Shown piece after piece: positions 1 through 12,329 of a stretch of DNA of 64,000 bases. The stretch is from NCBI GenBank assembly GCA_021234155.1, contig JAJEKV010000100.1, positions 2,394,116-2,458,115 on the forward strand. Direction: 5' to 3'. Within the stretch, counting starts at the first letter, position 1. Every line of letters starts with the position of its first letter. A program made the translations under genes and the position numbers. The stretch comes from Isoetes taiwanensis (lineage: Eukaryota; Streptophyta; Lycopodiopsida; Isoetales; Isoetaceae). Below the pieces are notes generated by a model that was not told the DNA's origin, made no database searches, and worked only from the letters and a program-made list of their open reading frames with translations.

Positions 1-626
1 AACACTTACGGTAAAACTTTATAATATAAAGATTGACATCCATTTTGACATTTTCGACCGTTTCAGATTAGGCATTAGTTTTAATTAACACTTACTATAG
101 CAAATATAGGCTATCCACCTAGCTCTATGTTTATTTATCAAGTAAAAAATTGGGGGATCGTAATAATTTGTATTGTTTCCATTGAAGATGCCACTCTCCG
201 TCGTTGGCCTGGAGCATATCATAGAGGCCATATCATAGAATATGCTAGGAATCATGAAATCAAGTGGAAATCTTAATTTCAAAATACCAAACGTCTAAAA
301 AATACCAAGATCAGTTATCAAGATACTGCATGATTGGCCCTAGATTAGTGTATACGTTGAATTTGTACATGAGGTTATCAAAACACATGGTGAAATATTG
401 CATGGTTGCTAAAAAACGTGGACTTTGTAGAAATAGATTGTGCATATATAGACAAACCAATTTCTATTGCAATAATATAGAATATGCATTGTGGCAATGC
501 ATTTCTCTAGATTAATATGAATCATTCCTCAAGAAGATTATTTTTCCAATAGAAAACACCATTTATGAATCGAACTTGGTAAATCATTTGGTGCAACATT
601 CCTGAAACCCATGCTTTCCCGAACCC
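1..626. other. AT-rich stretch without a recognised gene
   Basis: Reading frames on both strands are short and show no domain I recognise. The last ~80 bases may be the eroded start of the methyltransferase-like fragment that follows, because its frame stays open a little way upstream. Confidence 0.4.
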
Positions 627-2137
627 ATGCTGATTGAGATGACCAATGCACCGAAAAGCACGCCCCTTCCAAAATATTCGCTAACTGGTAACGAAGAGGT
701 GGACATAAAGATAAAGAAAAAAATAGTTCTCTTGGGCAGCAATGGAAGGCGACTTCGTCCTAAGAGCCAGACAAAAATATCATATGTTTATTACATGGTG
801 AAGGAGCTGGTTCCATTGGACGGTTGTGTTCTAGATTATTTCTCGGGCGGAACACGTCAAGAGTTGCTCTAATGCAAGGAAAATGCAGTGTGTCCTTCGA
901 GTATGACGATAGGTATGCCGGTTCCTCAGATCCTTCTTTGAAACTCTAGAGAAAATGGCAAGACCTACCAAAGACAAGGAAGAAGAAACTCTTATGCATG
1001 ATAAGCCTGGCAGTTCCGACATGCCGGACATCAATATAACACAGGAGACAGATCTCAGCAAGATGGATCAGATACTAGACATGGAATAATTCAAGGGCTA
1101 AACTTAGCTATTTGGCGATTTTTTAGCACATTTTCGAAAAAAATTGGCTAAAGTTGGGAAAAAAATATTAATTTTAGCTTAACTTTTTTCGAGACTGCAC
1201 CAACCCTAGGGCTCTTTAGCCAAACACTAGAAAGTAAGAGAGTCAAATTTTGTATTCTTTAGCTAAACAATAGAAACTTTTAGAATGAATTTCGTGCTAG
1301 CTTAGCTAACATTATTCTAATTTATAAGAAATATATGAATAGTAATATAGTTTCTAGCATTATAAATTAATTTGAGTCCTAGACTTTCCTAATTAGCATT
1401 ATTTTAGAATGTTTTCACAAAGAAAATGATAAAATAAGTGGAAACCATTGGAAAAACGTATAGTAATTTGGCTTAATATTTTTCGTTGGCCACGCCATAG
1501 AAAATTTTGGGATGGTGTTTGGGTTAGTTTAGCTAAACGCTAGAAAGTATGAGAGGAAAAATGTGTAGAATTTAGCTAAACCACAGAAAGTTTTGGGATT
1601 AATATCGAGCAAGTTTAGCTAAAGTCATTCTGGCTAATAAGAAATATGTGATTAGTAATTTATTCCATGATACTAGATGCTCTGGATCAGAAAAGTTTCG
1701 AAGAGAGGTTACATGAAACCCGGGCACTGCTAGAGAAGACAGAGAAGGCATCAGCTGAGCTTGGCCCACCGTTCAAAAAACTGGATGCACTGAACAAAAA
1801 CCTTGAAAATATCCTGCCAATGATAACAGGATGTATAGAAAAGCCGCTTCATAATTTTGAGTATATGGGAACGTCTGATGGCGACCATTCACCAAAGAGA
1901 CAGAAGTTGGTTCGCTCTACAAAATAGTCTATGACATTAGCAGATGAATTGTTAGATAGTTCAGAGATGTCAGAGCGTGTGAAAGAGGTAGCTGTTGCAA
2001 TGAATTTTGATATGCCAGATACAACATGTTACATAGAAATGGACATGTCACAGACGGTTGCCATTGGAAAGGAGCATATTAGAAGAATAGCTGCGGAGCT
2101 TGGCGTTGATGTAGACTCTGTGAAAGAAACTCAGTGA
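627..2137 (+). pseudogene. Fragment of a DNA-methyltransferase-like gene, broken
   Basis: The first part resembles the C-terminal half of a beta-class N6-adenine/N4-cytosine DNA methyltransferase. A basic stretch (RRLRPKSQTK) is followed by VPLDGCVLDYFSGGT, which matches the S-adenosylmethionine-binding motif I (VLDPFxGxGTT). In another frame comes VALMQGKCSVSFEYDD, the usual segment after motif I that ends in an acidic pair. The catalytic DPPY-type motif IV would lie upstream and is not seen. From about 964 an acidic, helix-rich tail continues (EETLMHDKPGSSDMPDIN), is interrupted by a MITE at 1080-1669, and goes on in the same frame (ALDQKSFEERLHETR) to 1927. A further frame runs 1931-2137. 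The gene has about two frame breaks besides the MITE and lacks its N-terminal half, so it is not functional. A ParB-like fragment at 48240-48708 may be the N-terminal half of a related gene. The methyltransferase call rests on motif resemblance only. Confidence 0.55.
1080..1669. mobile_element. hAT-type MITE, 590 bp
   Basis: The 10-bp terminal inverted repeats are CATGGAATAA and TTATTCCATG. They are flanked by an exact 8-bp target duplication, ATACTAGA, at 1072-1079 and 1670-1677; 8 bp is the size made by hAT transposases. The interior is non-coding and AT-rich, with a degenerate internal duplication carrying several TTTAGCTAA words. The reading frame of the surrounding gene fragment is the same on both sides of the insertion, which supports the exact ends. 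A diverged relative may lie near 17820-17935, which shares a GGCGATTTTTTNTA stretch. Confidence 0.8.
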
Positions 2138-2639
2138 AACTGCCTTCGCGATTGTGCCATGCCTTAATGTTGTCAATACATATCTAGAGTTTTTTAATAA
2201 TTATATATACCTTTTTGATAATTATACTTTTTTTGACAATACATACCTGTTAATTATCTTTATGAAGTCTGTCTACTTTGCATGAATAAACTTGCCTGAA
2301 AGATCGCGACAGCGATTATGTAGACAAGACCTGCCTATTTCTAAGCATATTATTATCTAGTTGCACACAATATATTTGCCTTATTGTCCCAAAGACCGCC
2401 ATGGCGAGCTTTGGGACCACTAATGATGCTTCTCGACCCCATAGTTAATGTTATGACACCTAAAGAATAACCATATACAGTCAATTTTCGGCGATTCTTA
2501 TTTTTTCAAGCAGAACTCACGCTTATTAACACACCACTCTGGTTGAGAACAATCGTTTCTTACTTTCACTGAGGTCACCACGACCTATTTTGTGGTCAAA
2601 CGAGAAAACGAAATTTCTCTAATTAATGAATTCTTGCTT
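2138..2639. other. Intergenic, nothing recognised
   Basis: AT-rich sequence with no open frame of note, no RNA gene and no clear repeat. Confidence 0.4.
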
Positions 2640-3720
2640 AAGGATGGATATTCTGGTTCAATGGCCGTCTTGAGCCTTCTAGATGCTCATGAGTGAGCAT
2701 GTTCTAGAATGTTCTAGAAAGTTCTGGAGTGTTATAGATACTTATCATAAATAAGAGTTTTTTATTGAAAATTTGCAAAGACCAAAAATAAAATGTTCTA
2801 GATAGCTCTAGATCAAACCCTTGTCTATGCTCCCCAAATCACCCATCATTACCATTAGATCAGGCATTGATTTATTGAAATAATTGAAAGTTTGGATCCA
2901 ATTAAGCATGCACAAATATCCCACATGCATTCATGCAGAAAAGAGACCCACATACATTCATGCAAGTATCCCACATGCATTCATGCAAAAAAGATGCCCC
3001 TTTTCAGTATGTAAAGGGGCCTTCGACATAAGAATGAACATTCTGGTTCAATGCCATTCTTGAGCCTTCTAGATGCTCATGAGTATACAGCTCAATCTAA
3101 AAGTAAAAAGTTTTTTTAAAAAAATTGCGAAGAATGAAAATAGAATTTCTTAAAATGTTCTCATGCTCATAGGTAAGCACTTTTGTTTGAAAATAGAAAG
3201 TCTTTTTGAATTTTCGCAAAGAGTCAAAGTAGAATATATTGGAATGTTCTAGAATGTTTTATATGCTCATGGGTAAGCACCTTAATCTAAAAATAAAAGT
3301 TCTTTTGAAACTTTGCAAAGAGCCAAAATAGAATGTTATAGAGAGGTAAGCTATTGAGTATTGACTGATTAATCAGCATAAATAAGCATCTCAACCTAGG
3401 TAGAAATTGATAAAATTAGTAACTTTTGACAAAGTTTCTAAAGGTAATAACTTCCTGCTGCACGTTCTAGAATGTGGTAGGGGTGAGCTAATGAGCTTTG
3501 TCTGGTCAACTAGTATGAATAAACACATCAACCTAAAATAGAAAGTTGCTAAAAATAGTAATTTTTAATTAATGTTCTAGAATATCGTGGGCATTAGCTA
3601 CTGATCAACTAGCATGGAAAGCACCTCAACCTAAAATAGAAAGTTGCTCAAAATAGTAATCGTAAATAATGGTAATTCTTTATAGTTTTAAAAGTTGCTA
3701 ATGGTATACTTTTAACATTA
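2640..3720. repeat. Degenerate long-period direct repeats
   Basis: A ~60-bp block containing TTCTGGTTCAATG and CTTCTAGATGCTCATGAGT occurs near 2647 and again near 3038. Between and after these, blocks such as CAACCTAAAATAGAAAGTTG recur at about 3530 and 3628 with many small changes. No coding potential is visible. This may be the eroded edge of the satellite that follows, though the words differ. Confidence 0.5.
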
Positions 3721-3844
3721 GAAACCTTGCTATCACCTGCCCCCCTTTGCACTTTTCCCATCAGCACGTGACTTATATATATTATATTACATATATTTCG
3801 TTTGTAATTACGTAGATATACAAGTGTTTGTAATATGAAGGACC

Positions 3845-5760
3845 CAACGTGAAAGCTTCCCCTAGGTTCTAAAGATTCTACAAAGATTCCCTTAGATTTC
3901 TTAAGATTATCTAAAGGTTCCTTTAGATTCCCTTAGATTTTCAAAGATTATCCCAAGATTCCTCTAGATTTTTCAAGATTCCATGTAGATTCTCTTAGAT
4001 TTTCTAAGATTCTTTAAATATTCCCCTAGAATCCTTAAGATTCTCTTGAGATTCCTCTAGAAGCTCTAAGATCCTATGAAGATTCCCTTAAGCATCAAGA
4101 TTCCGTAGATACCCTTGGATTTCCCCTTAGATTCCTTAAGATTCCCCTACATTTCTAAGATTATATGGAGATTCCCCTATATTTTATTAAGATTCCCTTA
4201 GATTCTCCAAGGTTCCATCTAAATTCCCATAGATTCTTAAAGATTTTATGACGATTTCCTTTTATTCTCCTAGATTTTCAAAGATTCTCTTGAGATTCTC
4301 TAAGATTCTCTTAAGATTTCTCTAGATTCCCAGAGATTATCCCATGATTCCTCTAGGTTCCCCAAGATTCTATGTAGATTCTCCTAGATTCTATAAAGAT
4401 TCTCTTAGATTCTCTTAGATTCTCCAAGATTCTATCAAGGTTTCCTTAGATTCTCCAAGATTTTAGGAAGATTTCCTTAGGACCCCTAAATTCCCAAAGA
4501 TTCTCTTGAGATTTGCTTAGGTTCTCTTGCATTCCCAAAGATTCTCTTAGATTCCTTAGGATTTCTCAAAGATTCCTCTAGATTCTTAAGATACTACAGA
4601 GATTCCCCTAGATTTTCCAAGATTCCATCTAGATTCCCATAGATTCTTAAAGATTTATGAATATTCCTTTAGATTCTCCTAGATTCTCAAATATTCTTTT
4701 GAGATTCTCTAAAGATTCCCCTAGATTCTAAAAGAATAGCCCAAGATTCCTCTAGATTCTCCAAGATTCTATGAAGATTCTTCTAGATTCTTCTAGATTC
4801 TCCAAGGTTCCATCAAGATTACTCTAAATTCTCACAGATTAGGAAGATTCCTCAAGATTTCCAAAGAATCACTTGAGATTCCTATAGATTCTCTAGGATT
4901 CTCTTGAGATTCCTCTAGATTTTCTAAGGTTCTATGAAGATTCCCCTAGATTCTCCAACATTGCACCAATTTTCTCGTAGATACTCTCGGATTTCCCCTT
5001 AAATTCCTTAAGATTCTACAAAGATTCCCCTATATTTTATTAAGATTACCTTAGATTCTCCAAGATTCCATCTGAATTCCCATAGACTCTCGAAGATTTT
5101 ATGACGATTCCCTTAGATTGTCCTAGATTTTCAAAGATTCTCTTGAGATTCAAAGATTTTAGCCCTAGATTCGCAAAGATTCTCATGAGATTCGCTTAGA
5201 TTCTGCTAGATTCCCAAGGATTCTCTTAGATTCCTCAAAGGTTTCCCTAGATTCTTAAGATTCTACAGAGATTCCCCTAGATTCTCTAAGATTCCATCTA
5301 GATTCCCATAGATTCTTAAAGATTTTACGAATATTCCTTTATATCCTCCTAGATTCTCAAAGATTCTTTTGAGATTCTCTAAGATTCTCTAAAGATTCTC
5401 CTAGATTCCAAAAGAATACCTCTAGATTCTCCAAGATTCTATGAAGATTCTCCTAGATTCTTTTAGATTCTCCAAGATTGCATCAAGGTTGCTGTAAATT
5501 CTTAAACATTAGGAAGATCCTCTTAGATTCCCAAAGAACCGCTTGAAATTCCTATAGATTCTCTAAGATTCTATTGAGATTCCTCTAGTTCCCATAAATT
5601 CTGTGAAGATTCCCCTAGACTCTCCAAGATTCCACCAAGATTCCTCTAGGTTCTCAAAAATTTTATCAAGATTCCCTTATATTCTCAAAGATTCTCTCTT
5701 GAGATTCCCATAGATTCTCTCTTGAGATTCCCATAGATTCAAATCTCAAGATAACAGGAG
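3845..5760. repeat. AGATTC satellite with higher-order repeats
   Basis: For 1.9 kb the hexamer AGATTC recurs every 10-12 bases, separated by short pyrimidine or CTTA-type spacers. Larger blocks also repeat. A stretch with ACAGAGATTCCCCTAGATT and CCATAGATTCTTAAAGATT is seen near 4590 and near 5265, and one containing CCCCTATATTTTATTAAGATT near 4180 and again near 5030. This suggests growth by unequal exchange of long units built from a ~11-bp monomer. There is a strong purine/pyrimidine strand bias and no open frame. Confidence 0.85.
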
Positions 5761-7520
5761 GTGGATTTCATCATCTATATATGAATTAAAATATTAGACA
5801 AAAGAGTCGGACATGAGCATAGCATGAATCTAGAGAAATAACAAAGGAAATCTTATATCAATATCTCAAGTTAACAGAGGTGGATTTGAAAGGAGAACAT
5901 GTAGTAAACTTAAGTCTGATTAAGGCATCTTACAAAGGATGCTTTTTTTGAAACATGTAAATGGCCATGATGGAAAGGTTTAAGACGTCTACAATTTAGC
6001 CATTTGGGAGATTAGAACTTGGAGGTATTAGATCTGTCACCTAGAGCTATTAGGCAGAAGCATCGGGCAGGAGTACAGCATGATTCTAGAGAAATAACAA
6101 AGAAAATGTTACATTCATATTTCAACATAGCTTCTTGCAACATAACTTTTAGAATCCACTAGCCATAGCTCACCCTAAGAAGCCGCTCTGAAACTTTGTT
6201 GCATGAAGATTTGAAGCATGGAGTTGCTTTGACTGGATTGAGCTTGCATACAGATCCTCCAGAAATGCCATTGATAAATCTTCGAATAGCATGGTTGGGA
6301 ACCCATATTGATGTGTCTTGTTTCCTTCAATAAGAAATAATACAACATGTCAGTGCATAAATAATCAATCATTCAAGAAAGGCAGATGAGACTAACTTAG
6401 AAAGAGATAATCTTGCTCGGCATATAGTTCTTCTATATCACTTGTTGTGTCTGAAGGATATACCTAAGGAAATAAAATAGCATTCCATGTTTGTCTAACT
6501 CCATACTTATGATGCTGAAGCTTCTATTTTAAATGGCAAGTCATGGAAAATAATAATCGAAATACTTACAACCTAGAAGTTGTGATTGAATTAAAATGTC
6601 ATATAATATGCTTCTCGAGCTACCTAGTCATATTAGAAAGCTTAGAAGATGAATACAAAAGGAAAGGACATGTAGACGAAGCCCGTCACTGCATCAAAAT
6701 ATTTGCTCCATATCTGCAAGCATGCCATTAACTAAATCAACCTTGCAAACCGATGGCAATTTACATTCAAATATTAAGATGAGACCTTAGAAATAGAGCC
6801 TTGGATTGGTGGCTTCAATCAGGGCGGATTTCCATATATTGTAAATAAAAAATTGACTATGCAAAACAATTTGTTTACCTAATTGTTCTGGTGGTCGAGA
6901 ACACGATGCATGCGAATTTGACAAATGCACAGGCTGTGTCCCACATGATTTCTTCTAACCTTAAAGTAGAAAACGTTCACAGGTGCAGGCAATTTTGGAG
7001 GCAACATATTGATTTAAACATGAGTCCATGATGTAGAGACCAATCGACTCAAATGAAAACCTTCCTGAAAAAAGAACCCTTCCCAGATCGTCTGCAAAGG
7101 ATCCCCTGACAGACCATCTAGTTGATAAACCAAAGTCCATACAGAGCCGAGTCACAAATCAGACTGAATCTCCAAATCCATGCGCCAGTATATCGGCAGA
7201 AGTAAGCAATAATTGTATCACAAACTCTCTCTCTCTCTGACAGATTCATTTGGAAATCCTCAAGACTTCCCTATGTACCCCGAATCATGGCATGCATGCC
7301 AACATGTTTTCATCAAGCCACAAACCTGGCATTGCTGCTTCAGTCCGTTTAGAAATTCTATCCCCAAAAACCACGCAAACCCCAAATAAAAAAACGGCCG
7401 ATTTTTGGATTGTCAAAATTTTTTCCCGGCTGCTAATAACCCCAAAACCTTAGGGAAATCAGCTAAGAAAAAATCCAAAAATGTTTTTCTCCAGACCAGA
7501 AAATCCAAATTTAAACAATA
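5761..7520. other. No recognisable gene; two small duplications
   Basis: A block containing TCTAGAGAAATAACAAAG occurs at about 5829 and 6091. The words AACAGGAGGTGGATTT and AACAGAGGTGGATTT lie about 120 bases apart. A short open frame at 6543-6731 has a helical C-terminus but no family I can name. A (CT)n run lies near 7227. Confidence 0.35.
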
Positions 7521-7532
7521 GATAAGGTTTCT

Positions 7533-9517
7533 TATTTTATTTTATTTTTTGAAGGACGAAATACTATATTCAAGAATAAAGATCAAGATACATCGTAGAT
7601 ACTGTAATATGGGACTAAAAACCTAGAGAAGACAACCGAACCCCCAAGGCAAAACCATCCGTACATAGTAAAAAATCATCTTTCTTGTACTACTTTGAGG
7701 CGTTTGGCCGCCTCATCATGATCAACGTACTCCACCATATCTAGCTGCTTGTCACCTGATATCAAGTTGTCATGCCACACAATATGGTGAGGAAGAGAGG
7801 TAGTAGAAATACCATTTCCTGATAAGCTCATACTGGAAGGACCAAGCTCACATAAATTTGCAACTGACTTTTTTCTTGCAGCCTTCTTCAAATTAGCCCT
7901 CTGCCAAGGTTTTTTAATACATTGAATGGTGAGGCTATCAGACATGATAACCTCAGGCACCCAAACTAACTATGGACATACATCAATGTTAGTATCAACA
8001 TGAGCGTCAGGAGCAACCATAAGCGCAAATGTCTGTACTATAGAGAAACTCAAGGAAGGGGGAATAGTGGTGGCAGAAGAAATAGATGAAGTGATAGGGG
8101 AAGGTAACACCTGAGAAACATCAATTATAGAATGAACTGGAGATTGAAGAGGAGCAGAAGGATGTCACACCTACTGCTGATCATAAGGACCACATCAAAA
8201 AGAAGCAAATGCCTCTTAATCCAAAAATAAACGAGCCAATTCCGGGCCATTCAACAATTTGATGTCTCACTTCTTGTACCAAGGACCGCTTTTCACCACA
8301 ATACAATCTGGCAATGAAGTATTTACTGGCATGGATACACAAATTCTAGAACCGTTCATAATGGAGTGGGAAATATGCACCCTGAGTCTGTTAGCAATCG
8401 ATACCAAAAACTGATGTGCCATCAAATCTGGATGAGGTTAGGTAACGAGAACCAACAAGGCATCTTGAGAGCACTAACCATCGCAAGTGTGAAACCAGGA
8501 GAATAATACTGCTACAGAAGATAGCTGCCGCCAAGTAGGTCAATTCCCCTAGACACTAATGTATCTACTGCATCACTATTCTCAAACATAATCAGAACAA
8601 AGTTATGAGATTATAACTTAATTGATTGAAAGGCAGGAAGCTGAAGACGACATAGCAGACGCGCGAACCAACCACGAAATTGTGTAAAATCCAAATAGCC
8701 TTCAGTAAAGTAGTCAAGACCAAAACATGATGACAAATTTTCAGTGCACCTGATATGAGCAGCATGATCCACCTCAACTACTGGAATACCAAAAGTTTGA
8801 ACTAAGTTTTGATAGTCAAACTGATAAAACATATCATTTGAAGGTAATTGTTGCTAAAATTGTGTCTGACGAGATTTTAAAACATCCAGAATTGCCACCA
8901 ATTCCTCCTTATTCATAAAGCAGCTAACATCCGAGCCTTCCTGTATTCACTAGCCACGTCTTTGCAAATCCAGTCACTAGATCTCTGGTATGCAATTCTA
9001 GAAACATAATTAGAAGACCTCCAAGCAATGGCATTAGCTTGGGATTGTTAGCTTGGGATTGTGAAACCATAGGAGTTAGAAGCAGGCACACTTGCAGATA
9101 GAGACATGCTACTAGAACCTTGAAGGAGAGGAAAACCCCCCTCGTGCAAAACTGGAGAAGCATTCACATCTAAAGGAGAAAAATTTACGTTCCTTACCTC
9201 AGCAGCCATAGTGGATTTAGGTATTCTAGCCTATGAGGAGGTAGATAAAGCATTCAAAGCAGCAGAAATAGTACCAAAAGGAGCATCCAACACCGTTAAA
9301 GACATAGCAAACCCTTACTGACTGAAAACCTCTGCTGCACCCTTCTTTGGTGGTATGATTGATGGCAGCCGAAATGAATCATGCCAATTCCAGCACCTGA
9401 TCTGACACCAACCTAAAACAATCACACGCCTCTAGGAAGCCCAGCGACGGAGCTCATGAACGCCCATCACCGCCTCTATGCATCGAACATCCTGGCTCTG
9501 CATTTTGTCCCATTATG
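7533..9517 (-). mobile_element. Short L1-type LINE copy (ORF1 plus 3' tail)
   Basis: Read on the minus strand, the insert starts near 9517 and ends in an A-rich tail at 7533-7550. The 12-bp target duplication GATAAGGTTTCT flanks it at 7521-7532 and 9518-9529. Its last bases before the tail (CGTCCTTCAAAAAA) match those of the LINE at 36312-39420 (CGTTCTTCAAAAAA), so the two share a 3' end. The body is an eroded ORF1 with no endonuclease or reverse transcriptase. It is therefore an internally deleted or non-autonomous member that relied on a related LINE. Many stops mark it as old. Confidence 0.7.
7676..8840 (-). pseudogene. L1 ORF1 remnant
   Basis: Two readable stretches remain. The upstream one includes SSCFGLDYFTEGYLDFTQF and QFRGWFARLLCRLQ. 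The downstream one includes KKPWQRANLKKAARKK, which matches EEWQRVSLKNAARNK near the start of the LINE at 36312. In that element this is the C-terminal part of ORF1, just before the endonuclease. Plant L1 ORF1 proteins bind RNA; no CCHC knuckle is visible here. The stretches are separated by stops and frame changes, so no intact protein is made. Confidence 0.55.
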
Positions 9518-9529
9518 GATAAGGTTTCT

Positions 9530-11638
9530 AGCTATCCTATCTCAGCTACCTTATCATTTTTCCTTATCTCAGCTATTTCCTGCTCTTTCTGGACTTCATG
9601 TGCCAAAAACTTTAATGCGCTCTGAAACCCTAAGACTCTTATGGTGCCAATAACACATTTCTTATCATAATTGGAGATTCGGAACTCCATTTCAATTGAA
9701 ATTTATTGTGTTGGAAAGCTCTCTCGTACATCTTTTTGTAGATGTATAGGTTTGCATATGTTTATATAAGTGTTCTACTAGAAAAGAAAGATTTCTGGCG
9801 TGATATTACATCTTTTTTTTATAAATATTTTTTGGTCACTCTGTTTTTCTTGAAATTTACGCCATGGGAAAGCTTTCTTAGAGCCCTTTCCAAAGTTAAT
9901 TGATTTGTTAATTTTGACCAAGATTTTTGAGTACAAATTGCAGATTATTAGCTTGGTTTTAAGGTTTCTAACTTTCTATTTATTCAGCACTGCATACTTT
10001 TCTTCATAATTATTGATTATAGCTCTGTTTGGGTGAAATTTATATAACTGGAAAGCTTTTTTGTGATCTTTCTAGAAGTATATGATTTTGCACATATTTG
10101 GCCAAGGTTTGCAAGGAAAACAACAAACTTATAGTCTAGTTTTAAGGTTTTGGGCTTTCAACTGTTCAATATTATATGTTGTCTAATATCTGTTGAACTG
10201 GGTCTCCAGTTTGTATGAAATTTAATTTGTTGAGAAGTTTCTTCTGAGGTACTTCTAGGGCCTAGGAGTTTGCTCTAGGCGAGTTTTCAAAGGGTTGAAC
10301 TTTGGATTCAGACATTTGCATACTAGAGGTGTTCAAATATGCATATGTAGCTAGGGCCACTTCAGAAGCAGATTTGATGGAGAGAAAAACAATGCTACTA
10401 CTTATTTCAATAATTTTAGACAAGCGTTTGTAAGGTGACAGAGGCTGCGCATGATCCTTGCACTTGGAGGCTTTCAAACAGGTGTCTGTAAAATAGAAAC
10501 CACTTTAAAAAAAATAATGCTAGTATTTATTTCAATGCTTTTAGATAAGCGTCTGTAAGCTGGCAGGGGCTCGCCAAAGATTTTCACCTAGAGACTTTCA
10601 GACAAGTGTTAGAAATTGCATTGGCCTCGGACACCAATGTGATGCTTGCCCCTTTTCCTTTGCCTCCCTTTAGCCCCCTTCCCCCTCCATCTCCTTCTAG
10701 ACCCCATCTATAGTGATGGCCACCTTTCTAAATCCCATGGACATGCATATTGATGATAACGCCCATATAATCCCACAATCCTAGTCATTGTCACCACCAA
10801 ACGGCAGCATGTCAACCAAGCTTATCTTGCAAAAATACATAGACGTCATTCCACTGAGCTTAACAGATGGCATAGGCAAGGTAGACAAATCTAACTTGAG
10901 AAAAGAGGTTTGCGCAAAGGCTTATTCAACTAACTTGGCCCGGTAGGCATATGGTTGATACTCAAATCCAGCAAGTGTTTACGTAATGTGTAGTCTATAA
11001 AATGATGCAGTAGATCAAATGTCCTTCCATGTTCGCGACTGTAATGCATAAAATCATCCATATTTCTTTGATAATTCGTACATTCGATCATATATGCCAA
11101 AATAGAAACCTTACGCAAAGTTTTTATATATAGGTCTTCGTAGATAATAAACAATAATCAGTTCAACTCTATGCAGATTTCAATTCAGATACAACTAAAC
11201 AGTCAAAGAAGTTTGGTCTCTTCGTATCATATGATTCCTGCCAACTATGCATCCCTCCTATTTATGTACAAGGAATTAAGAAGAAATTTAGTATTTTTTT
11301 CTCTTATGCATACATACTAGAATCCCGAAAAATGAACCTCTTAGGTTTATGCATGTGGCTTTGAGAGGGCTTATACGTAACCCCCCCAAGGCTGAAAGTA
11401 ATATATCTAGGATCGTAGGTCTACCAGAAGAGGTACAATCCTGGGTATCCAAATTTGTCAAAAAAACAACTGGCATCTCCGGAATCGAGACCCGCATGCA
11501 AAACTTGAGGATAGCCTCTATTTAGTGCAGTCTGAAAGACAACATAATAAATTGGATCTTGCTGACATATGAGCCTATCTAGACACCTTGTCCATCAGCA
11601 TTCACACCATGGCCCACCACAGTGAATGTTTTGAGTAG
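9530..11638. other. AT-rich stretch with weak internal repeats
   Basis: Related blocks recur around 9670-10260, each with a phrase like GGAAAGCTTTCTT near AATTTAT. A pair with TTTCAATNNTTTTAGACAAGCG occurs at about 10405 and 10533. No domain is seen in any frame. Confidence 0.35.
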
Positions 11639-11952
11639 GAGACTAAGGAAGCTATATCCCATCTTCCATTGGAAGCTAAGACGACGACTGTCATAGTCCA
11701 ACGGGCTGTCCAGATGACCGCTGAGGGAAACTGTTTGCAGTGTGACCACTCGAGAGACATCATCATCTGCTTGGGACATAGAGGCTGCCTTCAGAATTTA
11801 GGGTTAGAAGAAAGCTCTGTTGCGCGGGATTTTAATATGGGGGAGCTGTGCAATGCAATTGCTCAACAAAGAAAGGATCTCCATGTTGATGTTCATGAGC
11901 ATCTACGCTATTGCATGTGTGAATTGGAAAGAAAGAAAGTGCATCAACAAGA
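11639..11952 (+). pseudogene. Exon-like ORF of unknown family, interrupted by an LTR element
   Basis: An open frame begins right after a possible acceptor (TTTTGAGTAG) and encodes about 105 residues before the Copia-type element at 11953. It includes HSRDIIICLGHRGCLQNLGL and ELCNAIAQQRKDLHVDVHE, with several cysteines and histidines. On the far side of the element (from 14180) the same frame would stop after a few codons, so this may be the end of an exon or chance. I do not recognise the family. Confidence 0.3.
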
Positions 11953-12279
11953 TGTCGAGATATATGATATCGAGATCACCATCTTGCTGCTTGACAGCAC
12001 TGAGAGCACTCAGCACAATGGTGCTGAGAAAGTGCTGAACTAAACAGAGTCAGCACCTTATCAGCACTGAGCACCGACTTAACTAAGTAACGGCTGTTAT
12101 TAGTGGGCGGTGGTTGAACGGCTAATACTATTCTTAGTATCACCGTCTTGTCTATATCATTGTACTTCATGTATCTCACAACATTGAATACAATTCCAAT
12201 TTGCCTTTGTTTTGGGAGCTTGCGCTCTCGGATATCGGTGTGCATCCCCTTCTCTCCCTTTCTTGGTGCAACCTTGACA
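11953..12279 (+). repeat. 5' LTR of the Copia-type element
   Basis: 327 bp, starting TGTCGAGATATATGATATCG and ending TTGGTGCAACCTTGACA. A repeated CAGCACTGA/GAGCACT word lies in the first third. It pairs with the copy at 13869-14174. Confidence 0.9.
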
Positions 12280-12291
12280 TGGTATCAGAGC
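12280..12291 (+). promoter_or_regulatory. Primer-binding site (initiator Met-tRNA)
   Basis: TGGTATCAGAGC directly follows the 5' LTR. It is the standard complement of the 3' end of plant initiator Met-tRNA and primes minus-strand cDNA synthesis. Confidence 0.9.
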
Positions 12292-12329
12292 ATTAGGCGT
12301 GCTGAGATTGATTCAAGATCAACACAGCA

